A DNA stretch of 64,000 nucleotides, from positions 4,247,501 to 4,311,500 of the forward strand of contig CP064972.1 in assembly GCA_016699405.1 (NCBI GenBank), given 5' to 3'. A program made the position numbers and the translations under genes. A model generated the notes under the pieces. That model ran no database searches and was not told the origin of the DNA. It saw nothing but the letters and a program-made list of their open reading frames with translations. Positions 62,027 to 64,000 of the stretch are shown here, piece after piece (the first letter of the stretch is position 1; every line of letters starts with the position of its first letter). This DNA comes from Holophagales bacterium. Its GTDB lineage: Bacteria; Acidobacteriota; Thermoanaerobaculia; Multivoradales; JAGPDF01.

Positions 62027-63363
62027 CGGCAATAGCCGTTTTCGGGCTGGCAGTCGGCACGAGCCGCGGCACCCACGGGGTTGAACCCGATCCCGTCCCG
62101 ACCTACTTTAGATCGGTCCTCCGACTCTCTCCGCAGAACTGCGTCTCAGGACAGAACAGCGTCCTGTCGGGATTCTTGTTTCGGTCGGCAGGGCAGCTCG
62201 GAGTCCTCACGGCCCTCCACGGAGTCGCCGGATGCGAGCCCATTCGTGCACGCGGATTCGACGGGCTCTACCTGGATGACCTGACGATCAGAGCCGTCGA
62301 CTTGGACCGGGATGTCGCTTGGCTCGAGTCGAAGGAGCTCGGCGCTCTACCGTCGGTACCGAACCCCTTCCCGATCGCCAGCGGAGTTCCTGACAAGCTG
62401 ACCGTTGTCGGCTATCCGCAGGGGGTTTCGGCTCCGCTGGAGCATCCAGTGAATCCGCAAACTCGACGGCTGGCTCCGCTCGGGGAGCTGGTCCCGCAAG
62501 GATCGGCCGTCCGCTCAGGCCTTGAGCAGCGCAGAAGCCCCAAGCTCGATTTCGTCGTCCTCAGCCTGACGGGCGCGCTCCAACCCGGGCACTCGGGAGG
62601 CGCGATTCTCGATGCCTCGAAGCAGCTGGTCGCAATCGGAGACGGTGGGCTCAACGACGGCAATTCACAGATCGGGTGGGCGATCCCCATCTCGGCGATC
62701 GACCTCAAACCCCTGGCGTCCTTGCGAAGCGAGGTCGCGTCGCTCGGGCTCAAGCCGCGCCTCGCCGCCTTCGCTCTGCAGGATGCTCCGACTGGCATCC
62801 CAGGAGTGACTCCACTCCAGGCTCGCACCGTCGCTATCGAGGCTGACTTGAAAGCGCTCACCTCGGAGACCTGCGCGCGAGCGAGCGAGGGGCAGCTCGC
62901 GACGCTCAAGTGCGAATTTGCCAGGCGACAACTCGAAAACGAGCGAAACCGAATGGTGACGGTTCGCCGTGTTGCCCTCCTTCTCCTCGATGTCTTCTCT
63001 CCCGCTCGTTGGTCCCAGAGCGAGGAGGACTGGAGCTCGAGGAGCAGCGACATCCGCCAGTTCTACCTGCAACAGGTCGAACAGTCGCAGATCGTCCTCC
63101 TTCAGCTTCAGGAGCTCGCAATCGGGTCGAACAACGAGGAGCTCGCAAAGGCCGCGATCCTCACGCGAACGGGCGTCCAGGAGGCCTTCGATCCGCTACG
63201 GTTCACCGCGGACCCAACCTTCTGTAGCCATCTTCCGCCTCCGGCGGACCCCGCCTGCATCCCCACGGATTGGTCAGTTCAGCGCGCCCGATTCGTCCTT
63301 GCCCGCAGAGCCGTTCGGCAGCTCGTCATCTCGCTCGACGAAGAGCTCGGGAGCATGCTCTGA
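62014..63363 (+). CDS. Trypsin-like (S1/Trypsin_2) serine peptidase, probably exported
   Basis: ATG 62014 gives 449 residues. A signal-like start (LTAIAVFGLAVGTSRGT) precedes a chymotrypsin-fold protease. Proposed triad: His69 in VLTALHGVAG, Asp100 in VDLDRDVAWL, and Ser194 in QPGHSGGAILD. The preceding VVGYPQG and following QIGWAIPIS match the Trypsin_2 pattern. Residues 230-449 are helical and charged (CARASEGQLATLKCEFARRQLENERNR), perhaps a partner-binding domain. Codon use is less GC-rich than in most neighbours, hinting at transfer. It ends before a strong hairpin and converges with pckA. Confidence 0.82.
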   Translation: MRALTAIAVFGLAVGTSRGTHGVEPDPVPTYFRSVLRLSPQNCVSGQNSVLSGFLFRSAGQLGVLTALHGVAGCEPIRARGFDGLYLDDLTIRAVDLDRDVAWLESKELGALPSVPNPFPIASGVPDKLTVVGYPQGVSAPLEHPVNPQTRRLAPLGELVPQGSAVRSGLEQRRSPKLDFVVLSLTGALQPGHSGGAILDASKQLVAIGDGGLNDGNSQIGWAIPISAIDLKPLASLRSEVASLGLKPRLAAFALQDAPTGIPGVTPLQARTVAIEADLKALTSETCARASEGQLATLKCEFARRQLENERNRMVTVRRVALLLLDVFSPARWSQSEEDWSSRSSDIRQFYLQQVEQSQIVLLQLQELAIGSNNEELAKAAILTRTGVQEAFDPLRFTADPTFCSHLPPPADPACIPTDWSVQRARFVLARRAVRQLVISLDEELGSML

Positions 63364-63466
63364 GCGGAGCTCTTCGATTGGGGGAAGAGCCCCCAGAGCA
63401 GGTTCTGACTTGCCGTGCCACTATTCGATGACAGACGGAGCCTACCCGCCTCCGCACCGCGGCCGA

Positions 63467-63493
63467 GCCTCTGAGGGTGCCACCCTCAGAGGC
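63467..63493. terminator. Perfect 12-bp hairpin between S1 peptidase and pckA
   Basis: GCCTCTGAGGGT (63467-63478) pairs fully with ACCCTCAGAGGC (63482-63493) around a 3-base loop; flanking GGCC copies extend it. There is no T-run, but the position between convergent genes fits a bidirectional terminator. Confidence 0.75.
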
Positions 63494-63503
63494 GGCCGAG
63501 ATC

Positions 63504-64000
<497 letters not shown>

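Overview
The window is 64 kb of very GC-rich DNA from a Gram-negative-type bacterium. It encodes an OmpW-family outer-membrane protein, many Sec-exported proteins, a periplasmic-binding-protein ABC importer, PAS-GAF histidine kinases and a TPR Ser/Thr kinase. Gene style, with many short GTGA/ATGA/TTGA overlaps, GTG/TTG starts and large exported repeat proteins, fits Acidobacteriota (for example a Thermoanaerobaculia-like lineage) or a similar soil/sediment group. The phylum is an inference; no rRNA gene is present to settle it.

Layout. 0.3-7 kb: a ferredoxin-like membrane protein, an exported TPR-VOC protein, then a run of small minus-strand genes (AHSA1-type SRPBCC, cupin, class D beta-lactamase, ABM-like protein, a LamG protein with a slipped pentanucleotide repeat, a kinase-like protein). 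7.2-12.5 kb: a complete plus-strand hoxE-F-U-Y-H-W operon for a bidirectional NAD-linked [NiFe] hydrogenase and its endopeptidase. 12.5-20.6 kb: a YcaQ/AlkX-type DNA glycosylase homologue, a decayed nucleotidyltransferase, and five glycosyltransferases in two converging groups, two of them tandem paralogues. 20.9-29 kb: lepA-hemW, a CDF metal exporter, an M29 aminopeptidase and a BtuFCD/FecBCD-type importer. 29.1-34.5 kb: an Rrf2 regulator divergent from ompW, with an AT-rich palindrome between them, and small stress or unknown genes including a one-haem exported protein. 38.1-54.8 kb: SnoaL-like proteins, a secreted protein with two copies of an unnamed domain, an ICMT-cupin fusion, TfoX-N, a PAS/GAF histidine kinase, a TPR Ser/Thr kinase, RsgA with a DUF2164-like protein, and a delta-60-repeat protein flanked by REP-like repeats. 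63.5-64 kb: the 3' end of ATP-dependent pckA.

Most notable is a modular hydrolase system present twice. Locus A (34.98-38.08 kb) is an SGNH-fold hydrolase followed by a papain-like (C1) peptidase fused to an alpha/beta-hydrolase-like module. Locus B (55.0-61.0 kb, opposite strand) is a three-gene operon: a 969-residue protein joining an N-acetylmuramoyl-L-alanine-amidase/PGRP-like domain, the same alpha/beta-hydrolase module, a six-cysteine linker and a metacaspase-like domain; then a thermolysin-like HExxH peptidase; then a second SGNH protein with the same GDSWFDYP, GGGND and NELHP blocks. Next to locus B, divergently oriented and in visibly less GC-rich DNA, is a membrane protein-trypsin-like peptidase pair. 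The constant parts (SGNH protein plus alpha/beta module) with variable attached peptidases look like an uncharacterised hydrolytic or effector system. Its role (defence, programmed death, lysis or envelope remodelling) cannot be read from the sequence.

No tRNA, rRNA, CRISPR array, prophage or recognisable transposase was found.
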